Shown: positions 1 through 11,585 of the stretch, one piece after another
Numbering within the stretch: the stretch's first letter is position 1
How the letters are laid out: every line of letters starts with the position of its first letter
DNA from: Delphinapterus leucas
Taxonomy: Eukaryota; Chordata; Mammalia; Artiodactyla; Monodontidae
NCBI RefSeq assembly: GCF_002288925.2
Contig: NW_022098057.1
Location: 64,099,641 to 64,163,640 of the forward strand
Direction: 5' to 3'
Length of the DNA: 64,000 bases
Program-made: the position numbers and the translations under genes
Notes under the pieces: generated by a model
What the model was told of the DNA's origin: nothing
The model's database searches: none
What the model saw: only the letters and a program-made list of their open reading frames with translations

Positions 1-144
1 TTGAGTTTCTGTATATATTTAAATGTGAGGGGGGAAATTCAGTGCTTTATAAATCAGGATGGTCTTCTCTCTATTAGTTAGACATCACTGTATATTGTGT
101 TTTAATGTAACTTTGTCTCTAGCTCTTTAAGATGGCTTTTATCT

Positions 145-385
145 CGAGGCAACATGGAGTGAACATTGGCTTTGGAATCAGATAAATCTGTTTTCAAATT
201 CTGGCTTCATCTCCTAGCAGTTGTGTGACTCAGAAAATTACTTAACTTCTTTGATCTTTGGATTCCTCGTCTGTAAAACATGGCTAATGTCTATTTCCTG
301 GGGAGTGAGGATTAATAACATTACGATTGCAAATCTCGTAAAACAGGGCCAGCCAGTATAATGAGCACTCAACTGATGGTAGTAA
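145..385 (+). mobile_element. MIR SINE
   Basis: Old tRNA-derived MIR: 'ggctttggaatcagata', 'gtgtgactcagaaaattac' and a degraded tail. Highly diverged. Confidence 0.85.
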
Positions 386-540
386 CAAACAGTACATGGG
401 TAAAGGTGATGTTAATGTTGAAGAACTTCCAAAAAGTTTATATGTATGGTGAAAATGGAGAAGAAAATACACATATAAGTAATCACTTCTCTCTACAACT
501 ATTTCTTTGTTGTTGTTTTTTAAAGAAAAGGAGCCAATGT

Positions 541-660
541 CACTTCCCTGGCGGTCTAGTGGTTAAGATTCTGTGCTTCCACTACAGGGGGCACCGTTCG
601 ATCCTTGGTTGGGGAATTAAGATCTCACATACCCTGTGGTGCGGCCAAAAAAAAAAAGAA
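541..660 (+). mobile_element. tRNA-derived SINE, short (~120 bp) CHR type
   Basis: Begins cttccctggcggtctagtgg, contains a tRNA B-box-like segment (gttcgatcc) and ends in an A-rich tail. Flanking duplications aaaaggagcca are visible on both sides. Confidence 0.9.
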
Positions 661-789
661 AAAAAAGGAGCCAGTTGAGATGTAAATGTGTGCCTGTTCT
701 GATGCTTATAGTCATGAGAAATTATTATAATAAAAATTTCAAGCATTCAAAATTAAGGATTTCTTTAATGTTTGAATTTAACAGTTGTT

Positions 790-1000
790 ACCTAACACTT
801 TGGAGTTAGATGGATCTGGTTCAAATCCTAGTTCTGACAGTTCCTAGCTGTATAAACTCGAGAAAGTTACTTAACCTCTGTAAGCCTCTGCTTGTTTGTA
901 AAACAGGGGTAATAACAGTAGCCATTTCATAAGTTGAAGGGTGATTAATGTGCTTGACATCTAGTAAATGTTCAGTATATGGTAGTTACTATTATTTATT
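790..1000 (+). mobile_element. MIR SINE
   Basis: Carries the conserved core 'gttacttaacctctgtaag' with 'tggttcaaatcctag' upstream. Confidence 0.88.
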
Positions 1001-1159
1001 ATTATTTAACAACTGTGGCCACATACCATGATAAGAAGTAGAAGTAGAACTAGTGATGTGACTTGATCCAAGGACACACTTTGAAGAGAAACTGAACTTG
1101 AATTTGTAGTTAATTCAGCGTATCTGTATTCTATGAAATATGCATAGTCTCATGAACAA

Positions 1160-1490
1160 ACTGTGCTGCCTTCAGATCTTTGTACATATCCTCTTTGCTC
1201 AGGCTGCTCCCTTTCTCCACCTCTTTTCACTATCTTAGTGGGCCAAGTTCTATACAATCTTCAGTTCTTAGCTGAGAGTTGGCCCTGGGATTTCTTCTTT
1301 TTTCTGGGTTGGGTACCTCTCCAGTATGCTGCCAAAATTCACTGTCCTAACCCCCAAACACAGCACTTATTACGATGCACATTTGCCTGTTTACTTTTCT
1401 GTCTACCTCATTTTGTTTTGTACACCCTCATCTCTGTACACACACAGCACACAGAAGGTGGTCAGAAAGTATCTGTTGAATTCTTTTGTT
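1160..1490 (+). mobile_element. L2-like LINE fragment
   Basis: Pyrimidine-rich 3' region ('tgctcaggctgctccctttc') ending 'gaaagtatctgttgaat', as in L2 3' ends. The 152-codon open frame through it is not a gene. Confidence 0.6.
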
Positions 1491-1734
1491 CATTAGAATT
1501 TCCTACTAAATCTATGCTTGTTTATCTTCTTTTAAAGTTTCAGGCTAAAGTAAGACAGATAAATAGAAATCATACTTACAAAGGAACCTTACAGACACAA
1601 AGAAAAAATATAAACTGGTAAAAGCAGTAATAACTTCAAAGTGACTTTCAAATAAAAATTTATTTATGGTGGATAAAATAACTGGAATTATGCTTTGTTT
1701 TCATACCAGAAGGATCAAAGAACATCTGATTATC

Positions 1735-1900
1735 ATAAAAAACCTGGGTTTGAATCCCAGCCCCAACACTAAATAACTTTGCTATCTTGAGCAAGTCACT
1801 TAATGCATCTGAATCTCAATTATCCTCACCTATCAAATGGTATAATAACAATTCCATCTCAGATGGTTCTCAGGTAGAAATGCATGTGTAAATTGTTAAA
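1735..1900 (+). mobile_element. MIR SINE
   Basis: 'tgggtttgaatcccagc' and 'gcaagtcacttaatgcatct' mark the MIR core. Confidence 0.85.
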
Positions 1901-2029
1901 CTGATAAATATTACCTAAAATAGGAAATATGAAAATGTATTACTTTCTCTTTCAAGCATTAATTTTAAAACTATCTGTTATAAAAGTTATAGTTTTGAAA
2001 AACCCAAGAGCTATTATGGATAACCCAGC

Positions 2030-2850
2030 TTTCATTTATTCATCCAATAAATATTAACTGAGCATTTACTATGTGCCAGGCACCCTTCTAGGCCCTGAGG
2101 ATTCATCAGTGAACAACAGACAAAGTCCTTGCCCTCATGGAGTTGACATTCTAGTAGGGAAGATATAAATGTTAAGAAGAAAAATAAAGTAGGGCAAGGG
2201 ACTGGAGAATGATGAGGTAGAGAAGAAGGTGTGCTACTGACATTTTGGCTAGGAATGTCAGGCAAAGCTTCTCATGCAGTGGAGAAGTTAGCCATGTGAC
2301 CATCTGGGAGGAAGAAGTAAGTGTCAAGGCCAAGGGAGGTGAATGTTTGGTGTGTCCAAGTCAAGCCCAGTGGGCCAGGAGGTGAGTGAGAAAGAAGAGT
2401 GGAAGGCTAGAGCATGTAAGATCTTTCAGACCATGGGAAAGACTCTGGGTTTTACTAAATGTGTGAATGGGAAACCATTTTAAAGTTTTTTGAAGCAGAT
2501 GACATGGTTTTGAGAAAGTTCAATTGTGGCTGCTATGCAAAGAATGCAAGAGATGATGCTGGTTTGGATCAATGAGTAGTATTAGAGGAAGATGGTGAGA
2601 AATGGTCAGATTTGAGATATCTTTTGAAAATAGAGCCAGTATGATTTAATGATGGATTGAAAGTAGGGTACAAGAGAAAGACCAGAGTCAAGAGTGACTC
2701 CAGTATTTATGGCCTAAGCAACTAGGTGAGTGGTGGAATTATTTACTGGGATGAGGCAGGAGCAAGTTTTAGGAAGGGTTCTCGTAAACATTTCATTTGA
2801 CAAATGTCAAAGTTCTCTTAGACATTTCAACTGGTGTGTTCAGGTGACAT
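2030..2850 (-). mobile_element. L2 LINE 3' region, antisense
   Basis: Begins 'cattcatttattcatccaat', then 'ctatgtgccaggcac' and 'ccctcatggagttgaca', and continues through the long L2 3' untranslated region. It is among the longest L2 pieces here. Confidence 0.85.
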
Positions 2851-5697
2851 TGGACATTGCTTCCTTCTTTCTGTTTATTATAAATTGAAACAGATATTAC
2901 ACTGCTTTCAAACTAAGAATGAATAAATGCCATTGAAAACAGATTGTGCTTTTGATGAAATGGTCTTGGATTTGAAATGAGGCAGTTAATGTGGCATCAA
3001 GACCAACTTTAGTAGATCATGTAAACTAATTTAGCCACATAGGATGCTTATTGAATGTTCTTCACTTTCTTTTGCCAAATATCTATGTTTTTTCCGTACG
3101 AATTTTGCTGAAAAGAGGATCTGACCTAAGAGCTTGCTGAAAATGTTAAGACTCTCGTTTACAAAAACAAAACTTAATGCTGATACCTTTGGGCATATTT
3201 CTCAAGTCATGTTAACACTATTCTTCTGTAGGTTCTGAGAAGACCTTGTTGGAAATAACATGAGTTATAAAATCATCTTTTGCTTATAATATGAACATTT
3301 AAATCGGGGCATTGACCAGAGAATTGGCAAAACCTAATATGAAGTAACTTGGATTAAAACATGAATACTGAAGTTTTCTGGCTATGAAATATTCTTAGAT
3401 ATTAAATGAGAAAACAAATCTGGTTTCTAGGGGAACACAAAAACAGTCTAATATTTAATAGTTATTTGACTAGAGAGCTGGAATAGGAAAAGATAGACAT
3501 CTTTAATTAACTCACCTCTAAACTGAGGAACAGAACTACGCTGCTTACTTCATGGGTTTGTTTGTGAAGGAACTTTAGAAATGTAGAACACTATACAAAT
3601 TTAAGGTAATCCTTTTCTGTAGGGGAGCACTAGTGTAAAGGATACCAAAACCAGAGCCCAAAGTTAGTATTTAATCTGAAATATAGCAAATAAATAGTAT
3701 AGAAGTAAATTCTGTGACCCTTAAAAAAGGTAATGAAGCCAAGTAAGATGGCTTCAGGAATCTAGGATCAAAAAAAGGGTTTGGTGGTAGTCACAAAAAT
3801 GAGGTTTTATTTCACTCTCAATTCACCATTCATGATGAACTTAGCTCTTACACCGAAGTCCCAAATGAGAAAACTTTGTCAATCCCCATTAACTCAAAGA
3901 TTCATTTTAAATAAGAAAAAAAATGTAAACATTTTCATCCTTCTTCAGCCTCTTAATATTTGGGTTCATTTTCTTTAAGTGTTTAAGGATTTGAAAAATG
4001 ATAACTTCCCTAATTGACACATTTGCTCGATGGGGAGAGGAGCAAGTACCCCAGTTCGGCTTGTGATCTCAAGATCTAGTTCTAGTTCCAGCCCTTGGTG
4101 TGAAGGCTCTGCTGGGCCTCTCTCAGACCGTGGGGTGCATTGTGACTCCAGGTGGAGGGCTATGTAGCACACAGTCTATAGAGAGCTTGTCAAGGTGACT
4201 CTAGTTATACATGAGCTGTAGGAACTCTTCAGTGACTGCAGGTAAATAGTCACACCAACTTTTGTGCCCACCAAAAATGTAACTGCTGAAAACATGTTCT
4301 TAAATTTCTCAACACACCATTTTGTCTGTACACGGGTTGTTCCCTTTAAGCAAAAGCCCAAGGCCTTAGCAGTTTTAAAAGCTCTTTATCAGCTGTAAAG
4401 CACCATAAAAATTTAAGAAAATATTTCTGTGGTGTTTGATCCTTCTATATCTCTTAAGAGAGGAAAAGAGATAAAATCTTTTCATTTTTTTGGCTTTTTA
4501 TAGGCAATGACACCATGCTACAAGCCATGCCTTTGTCAAATCTCAATGTCAATGAGGAGACTAATTATTCTGGGGTTAGCAGTCTCATTCATCTTCTATT
4601 TTCAGGTTAATGAGCTGAGTTCATTACTCCTATTGCATCCAGGAGTTAACCTAAAAAATTTAGCTGTCACCTTTTCATATACTAACATTAGTTCATTAAA
4701 GTCCTTTCACAGTGAAACCTAATTTATCTGTAGTCCCGTTTCTTCAAAAATAAGTTTGAAAAAACATCTCTATGAATTCCAAAACCCTATTGGGATAAAA
4801 ATTTATTGAATTTCTTGTGTCCATGAATTGTGGTTCTGAGTCCATTCCATTGAATGTGTGCCTTTGTAAGCTAGAAACTATATTCTATTATACAATAGAT
4901 GTATTAGAGTCTGTAGTAGAGTCTATATTCTAAATTGTACACATATGGAACACTGGTGCTTTAATACGTTGTTAGGAGTTCCAATAGCATTAGCCATATT
5001 CTACAAGTGGGAATAGAGACAAATCTCCAGAATTTGGATAATGTCCAACTGTTTGTTTCATACTCCATTATTATAAGATTCTCTAATGTTTATAATTTTG
5101 TGTCCCGACAAAGTAAGTACAGTGTGCATATATTTCAGATTTCATGGGATGGCCTTGATTTTAAATATTTTGATTATTGTCAAATGGTGTATCAGACAGC
5201 ATATCTTAATTTTTGTTTAAAAATATGTTTATTATAGCTATAAGTGTAGACATTCTCAATTTCCTAGAAAAGGATTATATGGATTTTATGTGAAGTTAAG
5301 AGTTATTATTAAGGAGAGACTAAAAAGTTATAACAATTTTTAAATTTAGAGCTTGTAGAATTCATTTCATCATTACCAATGTGAAAGTAGTTGAATAACA
5401 ATTTTTTGAGAAAGGAAACTGGTTAGCTGTTTTGTTTCTTTCAAACTGATCGATGCTAGTATCTTTAACAAGTATGAGTAAAAAAATCTGTTGATAAGAT
5501 AATAAAATTTCTTAGCACCCTTACTGTAATGTTCACTTTTTGGGAATGGAAATACAGATTAACTCATGTTTTCTTTTTCTTTGTTTATACTGTTATTAAA
5601 ATATAGTTCAAGTTGTGCCTCTAATTACCGCTAATAGTGCAATGTACCAAGCCAAACACTTGCCACTGACTGTCAAGTGTCTTTCTGATGCAGCTGA

Positions 5698-5706
5698 AAA
5701 GGGAGG

Positions 5707-5738
<32 letters not shown>

Positions 5739-5818
5739 GGGAGGGAGGGAGAGAGAGAGGGAGGGAGGGAGAGAGGGAGAGAAAGAGAGAGAGGGGGAGA
5801 GAAAGGAGAAAGAAAGAG
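5698..5818 (+). repeat. GA-rich microsatellite
   Basis: An almost pure purine tract of GA, GGGA and GAAA units about 120 bases long. It creates open frames on both strands (Arg/Glu-rich or Ser/Leu/Pro-rich) that are not genes. Such tracts can form triplex DNA and vary in length. Confidence 0.95.
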
Positions 5819-6346
5819 CAATGTCCTTTGAGCAAGACGTTCTGCAGCTGTTGTGTACATTAATCCAGGGAGCAGATCTCCCAACACTAAATATAGCAAG
5901 CATATCCTTTTACATGATAAAAAAATGTTAAATGAAAGTCTTTAACTATGGAGTCATATTATTTTAGATTTGATTTCCTTTTAAAAGGAAATAGGCATTG
6001 CACACATATTCTCTATACAAACACCGTAATTTTAATAAATGAATGTATGGAAAATGCCAATGATAATACACATGTCACGACTTCCTCTGTTAAGATATTT
6101 TCCTTTAGGACCCGAGTAGGCTGTGATCTCTGAGGGTCTCATCAATCCCCTCCAAAATTTGACCACGTAGAAAACTTTATTTTTCACGTAATTTTGTGTC
6201 CCATCCTACGTAATTAGAAAGTTATCCTCGGTTTCACTCTAAGCAACAGTAATTAGGTCTCGGAAACATCCCTTTCCCATTGTCAGTTTCTTGTTATCAA
6301 AACATACTTGAGAACTTAAATCTGGATATTACCTTTCTTTTTTTAG

Positions 6347-6480
6347 TTGACCCAGATGAGGATGTCCAAACCAAGCACTCCACCGTGACGATAATTATCC
6401 AAGGAGAACTTTTAGATGAAAGCACAGGAGAAAAAGAAAATTCTTCACGTCCTTGGAAATGGAGAGTAGCCGTCCATAGA
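6347..6480 (+). other. Candidate internal exon of unknown gene
   Basis: A strong acceptor (pyrimidine run ending TTTTTTTAG at 6,346) is followed by 134 bases open in one frame and then a plausible donor (AGA|GTGAGG at 6,481). If the donor is not used, the frame ends at TAA 6,490-6,492 and an AATAAA lies near 6,800. The translation has a mixed, protein-like composition (starting DPDEDVQTKHSTVTIIIQGE) with acidic and polar residues and a short beta-like hydrophobic run, unlike the SINE-derived frames. I do not recognise the family. It is on the same strand as HERC4 but about 27 kb upstream. It could be a real exon, a relic of a dead gene, or chance. Confidence 0.3.
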
Positions 6481-6860
6481 GTGAGGAGTTAACCTTAGTT
6501 TCAGTGAAGATGGCTGTTAGAAGCTGGACAACCTGTCACCACCGGAGCCAGAGCATTTGTCAGCTCACAGGTCCCAAGTTATTTTGAGCTGTATAAACCA
6601 TGTGCCTGTGAAACATTCCACCTGATTGGATAGGAGAAAACTGAGCAAAGGGATTCCACAGCAGGACAGCACCTATGGGAGGTGGGGGTCAGTCAGTTTT
6701 CCTACCTATAGAATTTCACTTACAGCTAGAGGCCCAAGTTGTTTATTTATTTATGTTTGGAATTAATACTAAATTGGTTATAACACATTCCATCTGTCAA
6801 ATAAAATGGCATTATTTTTTGAAATATATCAAAATTCTTAATTTTTAAGAGAATTAACTT

Positions 6861-7037
6861 GATTTTTTTAATAATTAATTTTATTGGAGTATAGCTGCTT
6901 TATGATGCTGTGTTAGTTTCTACTGTACAGCAAAGTGAATCAGCCATACATATACATATATCCCCTCTTTTTTGGATTTCCTTCCCATTTAGGTCACCAC
7001 AGAGCACTGAGTAGAGTTCCCTGAACTACACAGAAGG
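6861..7037 (-). mobile_element. L1 3' fragment with target-site duplications
   Basis: Antisense 3' end of a cetartiodactyl L1 (T run, then 'ttattggagtatagctgctt'), truncated at 177 bases. Perfect 15-bp duplications taagagaattaactt at 6,846-6,860 and 7,038-7,052 show a clean, 5'-truncated L1 insertion. Confidence 0.9.
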
Positions 7038-7156
7038 TAAGAGAATTAACTTTAATGCATGGGAAATTTACTCTCATTTAATCACTGATACATTTTAGGA
7101 AATTTGGCTATGAAAAGCCAGTATGAAAGTGAGGTCCAACATTTTAAAGCTGAGGG

Positions 7157-7227
7157 TTTTTTTTTTTTTTTTTTTAATGTTTTTCAAAAAGGTTAAAGGA
7201 CCGCAAAAAAAAAAAAAAAAAAAAAAA
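7157..7227. repeat. Poly-T and poly-A pair
   Basis: A run of 19 T (7,157-7,175) and a run of 23 A (7,205-7,227) are separated by 29 bases and could pair as a hairpin. The bases before the A run ('accgc') resemble the 3' end of the local SINE, so the A run may be the tail of a mostly lost copy. Confidence 0.6.
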
Positions 7228-7742
7228 GTTGTTAACTAGAGATCACAGGAAAAATGGAGAGGAAAAAACCATCAGTCCGAGAATAAACCCAGTAACAAAT
7301 CAGTTTGAACAAACTTTTTGAGAAAAAAAAACTAATCAGATACTGTTTAAAAGTCAAAATTACTATATAATGTAACACATTATAACTCCTATTCATTTAT
7401 GAGTACCTGGAATAACTTTTTTTTGTATATTATTTTGAAAAAGTCTATGCCAGATTTCTTCTTTTACACAAGCATTGCCGAACAATAAAAAAGAATCCTT
7501 AGCCAAACCAACATCTGCTCAAAAACCTACTTTGTCAAAGTATAGGCTCTTTGATATTAATTTCATATATTTTCAGAATATGAATTTGGAAAAAAAAAAG
7601 TTAACCCCATTATTTCAGTCTTCGTAGAAGCCTGGGTTTTGAAAATTCAGATAAATGCCATTGGTTTTTTTTTTTCTTTCTTTTAAGGGTCATTCTTAGA
7701 TTTGGGTAGCATAAAATACATTGGTTTAAACCTACCTTTCTT

Positions 7743-7954
7743 ATTTTTATTTTTATTTTTTTGCGGTACGCGGGCCTCTCACTGTCGTGGCCTCTCCCGT
7801 TGCGGAGCACAGGCTCCGGACGCACAGGCTCAGCGACCATGGCTCACGGGCCCAGCCGCTCCGAGGCATGTGGGATCCTCCCAGACCAGGGCACGAACCG
7901 GTGTCCCCTGCATTGGCAGGCGGACTCTCAACCACTGCGCCACCAGGGAAGCCC
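7743..7954 (-). mobile_element. CHR-type SINE, ~210 bp form
   Basis: Complete minus-strand copy, from the T-rich tail to 'ccagggaagccc'. The flanking duplication taaacctacctttctta is seen on both sides, marking a recent insertion next to an L2 fragment. Confidence 0.95.
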
Positions 7955-8004
7955 ATAAACCTACCTTTCTTAATTAAATCACACAATACTTGTAGAATTT
8001 CTTC

Positions 8005-8112
8005 CCATTCATTCAACAAATATTTATCTAATGCCTACTATGTACCAGGTATTGGGTATAAAGCAGTGCACAAAACATACCAAAATTCCTGCCCTCATGG
8101 CATTTACTAAGA
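8005..8112 (-). mobile_element. L2 LINE fragment, antisense
   Basis: 'tcattcaacaaatatttatc', 'tgcctactatgtaccag' and 'tgccctcatgg' match an inverted L2 3' end. Confidence 0.8.
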
Positions 8113-8949
8113 GATCTTTTTACCTTTTTCAGTCACCTAGAGACTCCCTATAGTATATTGAATAGATATAAACTTTGTTTATTATGATCAAATCAGAAGC
8201 TTCACTATACCTTTTGTTAAGGAACTTTGAACTTACACAGGCAAAATGAAAAAGACTATTGAGGAAAACTTTAAAATAATCCAGACTGAAAGCACTATTA
8301 CTAAGGAGGGAAGAGGGCACAAGAATAACTGAGTTATATGGATAGGTTATTTTCATTACTGCATTAATCTAGATCTTCAATGTACAGGGTTGTTTGATCT
8401 CTTACCTGTGCTGAAATTAACCTCAAGACTACTTAATTGTGTTTCTGCATTTTCTATTTAGGTAGGTGCTCCAACGATTTCTTTTTATTTAAAGAGAGGA
8501 TCTACCCCCACTATCCCTTTCAGATCTTGATGCATAATCAATATAAGTGCTGCTAAGTCTTGAGTCGGGACAGGAAAAAGTAAAACCTCCATTTCATTTA
8601 GCACAAAGATGTGCTACAATATGATTTTCCAAAGGGAAATGTCTACACACACTGTAAGTGAACATATTTCTGCTTCCTTGCAAACTGTTCCATGATAAGC
8701 CTGGTATCCTACCTTTCACCCAGGTATAGAACACTGAGGTGGAAGGAGACCCATACTGAAAGATAAACTAGAGTTGGTTGGGCAGTGAAATTAGGAATCA
8801 ATAGGGAGAATTAAAATCGGTTTAAAATGCCAAAAAAAAAAAAAAAGTTACAGAATAAAGAGACAAAGAATTTCCGAATAGCAGTAATCTTTCTTTCATT
8901 TTTACTGTAACATTTTCAAATACAGATAGTGTACAAAAAATTTGAGCTT

Positions 8950-9006
<57 letters not shown>

Positions 9007-9054
9007 GGCCCCTGCGCAAGGATGACACGCAAATTCGTGAAGCGTTCCATATTT
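8950..9054 (+). pseudogene. U6 snRNA retrocopy, full length
   Basis: The sequence matches spliceosomal U6 snRNA over its whole length, from the 5' stem GTGCTTGCTTCGGCAGCAC through the central ACAGAGA-type segment to the 3' CGTTCCATATTT. I see no difference from the standard form. It is followed by about 15 A residues rather than the four or more Ts needed to end Pol III transcription. Flanking repeats (aaaaaatttgagct before, aaaaaaattgagct after) look like target-site duplications. No TATA element sits at the usual distance upstream. These marks indicate an L1-mediated retrocopy, so it is probably not an active gene despite its intact body. Confidence 0.85.
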
Positions 9055-9811
9055 AAAAAAAAAAAAAAATTGAGCTCTTTGAAAAAAAGTTGCATATAAA
9101 TATTTTAAATAAATAATATTCAGCAACTGTGGATACCTTGCTTACAGTATATCAACCTTGTATTCTAGATTCTAGTTTTTTAAAATTGGTTTCTGCTCCC
9201 AAGTAATGTAGCCCCTACCCTGCATATCATCTTAGTAATTGTATAAACATTACACCACAAACCTACTAGCTTAGATTTTACCAGAGTTTACTGGTACAAA
9301 GAATACTTTTTAAAACTTAAAAAATATATCCAACATAGTTAAAAACAAATTTCATAAGTGACAAGTAAACACAAGTTTACATGTCTTAAGCCTTCCCCAT
9401 AAAGTTGAGTGCCCCATCTAACACATGTGTTTATTGTGGTTTGAACATGATCTTGTGCTTGCCTTCAGCTGTTTTCTTAATTTAGTCACTCAGTTATAGA
9501 AACAGTTTACTCACATTGGGGTGATCCACAGGAATGCCAAGGAATCTGGAAGATCTATGACAGAGGAAGTCTTCACTTGGAGGATAAGCATGTGAGAATT
9601 TCTGTGCTAGTAGATTCATATAAAATTTTTGTATTTGCTATTTTTCCAGATTGCTTTAGATTTTTATTCTTTAAAAGAAATTTCTGACATATACCAAATT
9701 TTCAATGAGTTTTGCTTAAAGTTTATAGATTTATATTGAGGTATTCCCCTCAAGTATCAAATGAAAAAACAACAATCCTCTATATCTTATTTTTAAAGAA
9801 TAGAGACTTGT

Positions 9812-10019
9812 AGGCTTCCCTGGTGGCGCAGTGGTTGAGAGTCCGCCTGCCGATGCAGGGGACACGGGTTCGTGCCCTGGTGCGGGAAGATCCCACATGC
9901 CGCAGAGCGGCTAGGCCCGTGAGCCATGGCCGCTGGGCCTGCGCGTCCGGAGCCTGTGCTCCGCAACGGGAGAGGCCACGACAGTGAGAGGCCCACGTAC
10001 CGCAAAAAAAAAAAAAAAA
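9812..10019 (+). mobile_element. CHR-type SINE, ~210 bp form
   Basis: Complete copy with head, B-box-like segment (gttcgtgccc) and A tail of about 16. The duplication agaatagagacttgta flanks it. Confidence 0.95.
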
Positions 10020-10910
10020 GAATAGAGACTTGTATTATTTTCTAACCTTTGCTAATGAGAAGAACACAGCAGAGGCAAGTTCTTGACCATCCAAAACAAT
10101 GTATGTATGGTGGATTATAGAGGGTCTTAAACAAACCCCATGATACAGTGTAATTGAGAACTACAATTAAATCCTTAAGAAATGTCTTTTTCATCTCAAC
10201 GGTACTGAAAACACTTGCTTAAAACTAAAACTAAAAAAACTTAAAAAGATATAAGTTCAAAACCTATTTAGTTTTAAAAACTAAAAACATCTAAACAAAC
10301 TGTAAACAGAATACTTATTATCCTGAAAAGTAAATTTGTGATTACCTGTCCCAGGAGAAGGACCGTTCCTGTATCAATCAACCAGGATCATCCAGAGCCC
10401 AAATCTCACTGCCTAACTGTGTCAGCCACAAAAGTACCATGAAGGAAATGTGATACTGCCCCGCCAGAGTAATGAAGGGTATTTACAGGGTTCCGTGGCA
10501 GATCCAGGGACCGTCACTTAGAACAGATTGCTCTTTCGGATCAACTTTACTAACTCAATCTGTGCGATGTTCTTAACCTGGATGAATGGTGTGGGTGGAT
10601 AATGACTAAGATGACTAAGGAAACAGGCTTTCTTGATTTCTCCTTTGATGAGGTGAAAAGGATAATAAACATGAACTTTTAAAGAATAAAACATAAGGAA
10701 TGCACAACATATCCATGCGGAGGATGCATGTGACACGTGTAAACATCTTTACCTGATACAAAACTGAGAGTATGGTTGATACATTTATTAAAGTAAATAT
10801 GGGAAAATAATCAGTTATTATAATAATGTGTGCACCCCCAGTTTTGGGGTAGATTAAAGCTTTACTATGTGGTTCCTATGAAAGCACTGTAAGGCTTCCT
10901 TTACTTGTGC

Positions 10911-10935
10911 TTTTGATATGGAGGACATATCAAAA
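10911..10935. repeat. Perfect 9-bp inverted repeat
   Basis: TTTTGATAT, a 7-base spacer, then ATATCAAAA, immediately next to the tail-less SINE at 10,938. Confidence 0.9.
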
Positions 10936-10937
10936 GG

Positions 10938-11128
10938 TGGTACGCGGGCCTCTCACCCTTGTGGCCTCACCCGTTGCGGAGCACAGGCTCCGGATGCGCA
11001 GGCTCAGCGGCCATGGCTCACGGGCCCAGCCGCTCCGCGGCATGTGGAATCTTCCTGGACCGGGGCACGAACCCGCGTCCCCTGCATCGGCAGGCGGACT
11101 CTCAAACACTGCGCCACCAGGGAAGCCC
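10938..11128 (-). mobile_element. CHR-type SINE lacking its A tail
   Basis: Full body on the minus strand, but the poly-A tail is absent and no target-site duplication is visible. The tail side abuts a perfect 9-bp inverted repeat (10,911-10,935). Confidence 0.9.
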
Positions 11129-11344
11129 CGAAGTTTACACTTTTTAGGAAGTATTATTTCTAAGAAGGAAATCTGTTCCCAGAGTTTTTTTTTAAAAGAG
11201 CATCTATGATTAACTGAAGAAATCCAAGACAATTAGTATCAGGCATGTAATCCTGAGGTCTACAATTGATTCCTCCTGCTCACCACATTAATATAATGAT
11301 TATATTAACACACATGTAAACTTATCATCTCAGTAGAAGTAAGT

Positions 11345-11585
11345 TAACATTCTTTAGCTGTATGCTAGGCACCGTGTTAGGCTCTTCATGGACATTGTAC
11401 TTTATTTTACGTATTCCTTCAACAAACTATGAAGTAGGTACTGTTAGAATTCTCATTTTACAGGTAAGAATCTAAGGCTTAGAAAGAGGTTAAAAACTTG
11501 CCCAAGGTAACACAATGGGTGAGTGACTGGGCCAGGATTAAACCTAAGGCTAACTATAAGTCTGTGCTCATAACTACTGCACATG
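11345..11585 (-). mobile_element. MIR SINE, antisense
   Basis: 'tgctaggcaccgtgttagg', 'cccaaggtaacacaatggg' and 'gccaggattaaacc' are inverted MIR landmarks. Confidence 0.87.

Noticed and set aside
1163..1621. 152-codon + strand open frame
   Set aside because: It lies mostly in an L2-like fragment, is Cys/Phe/Leu-rich from pyrimidine-rich DNA, and shows no known domain.
5608..5903. Ser/Leu/Pro-rich and Arg/Glu-rich open frames
   Set aside because: These are translations of the GA-rich microsatellite on either strand.
8822..9028. Minus-strand frame containing 'LLCIVPILVYVLPK', seen again near 58,000
   Set aside because: Both are antisense readings of U6 snRNA retrocopies.
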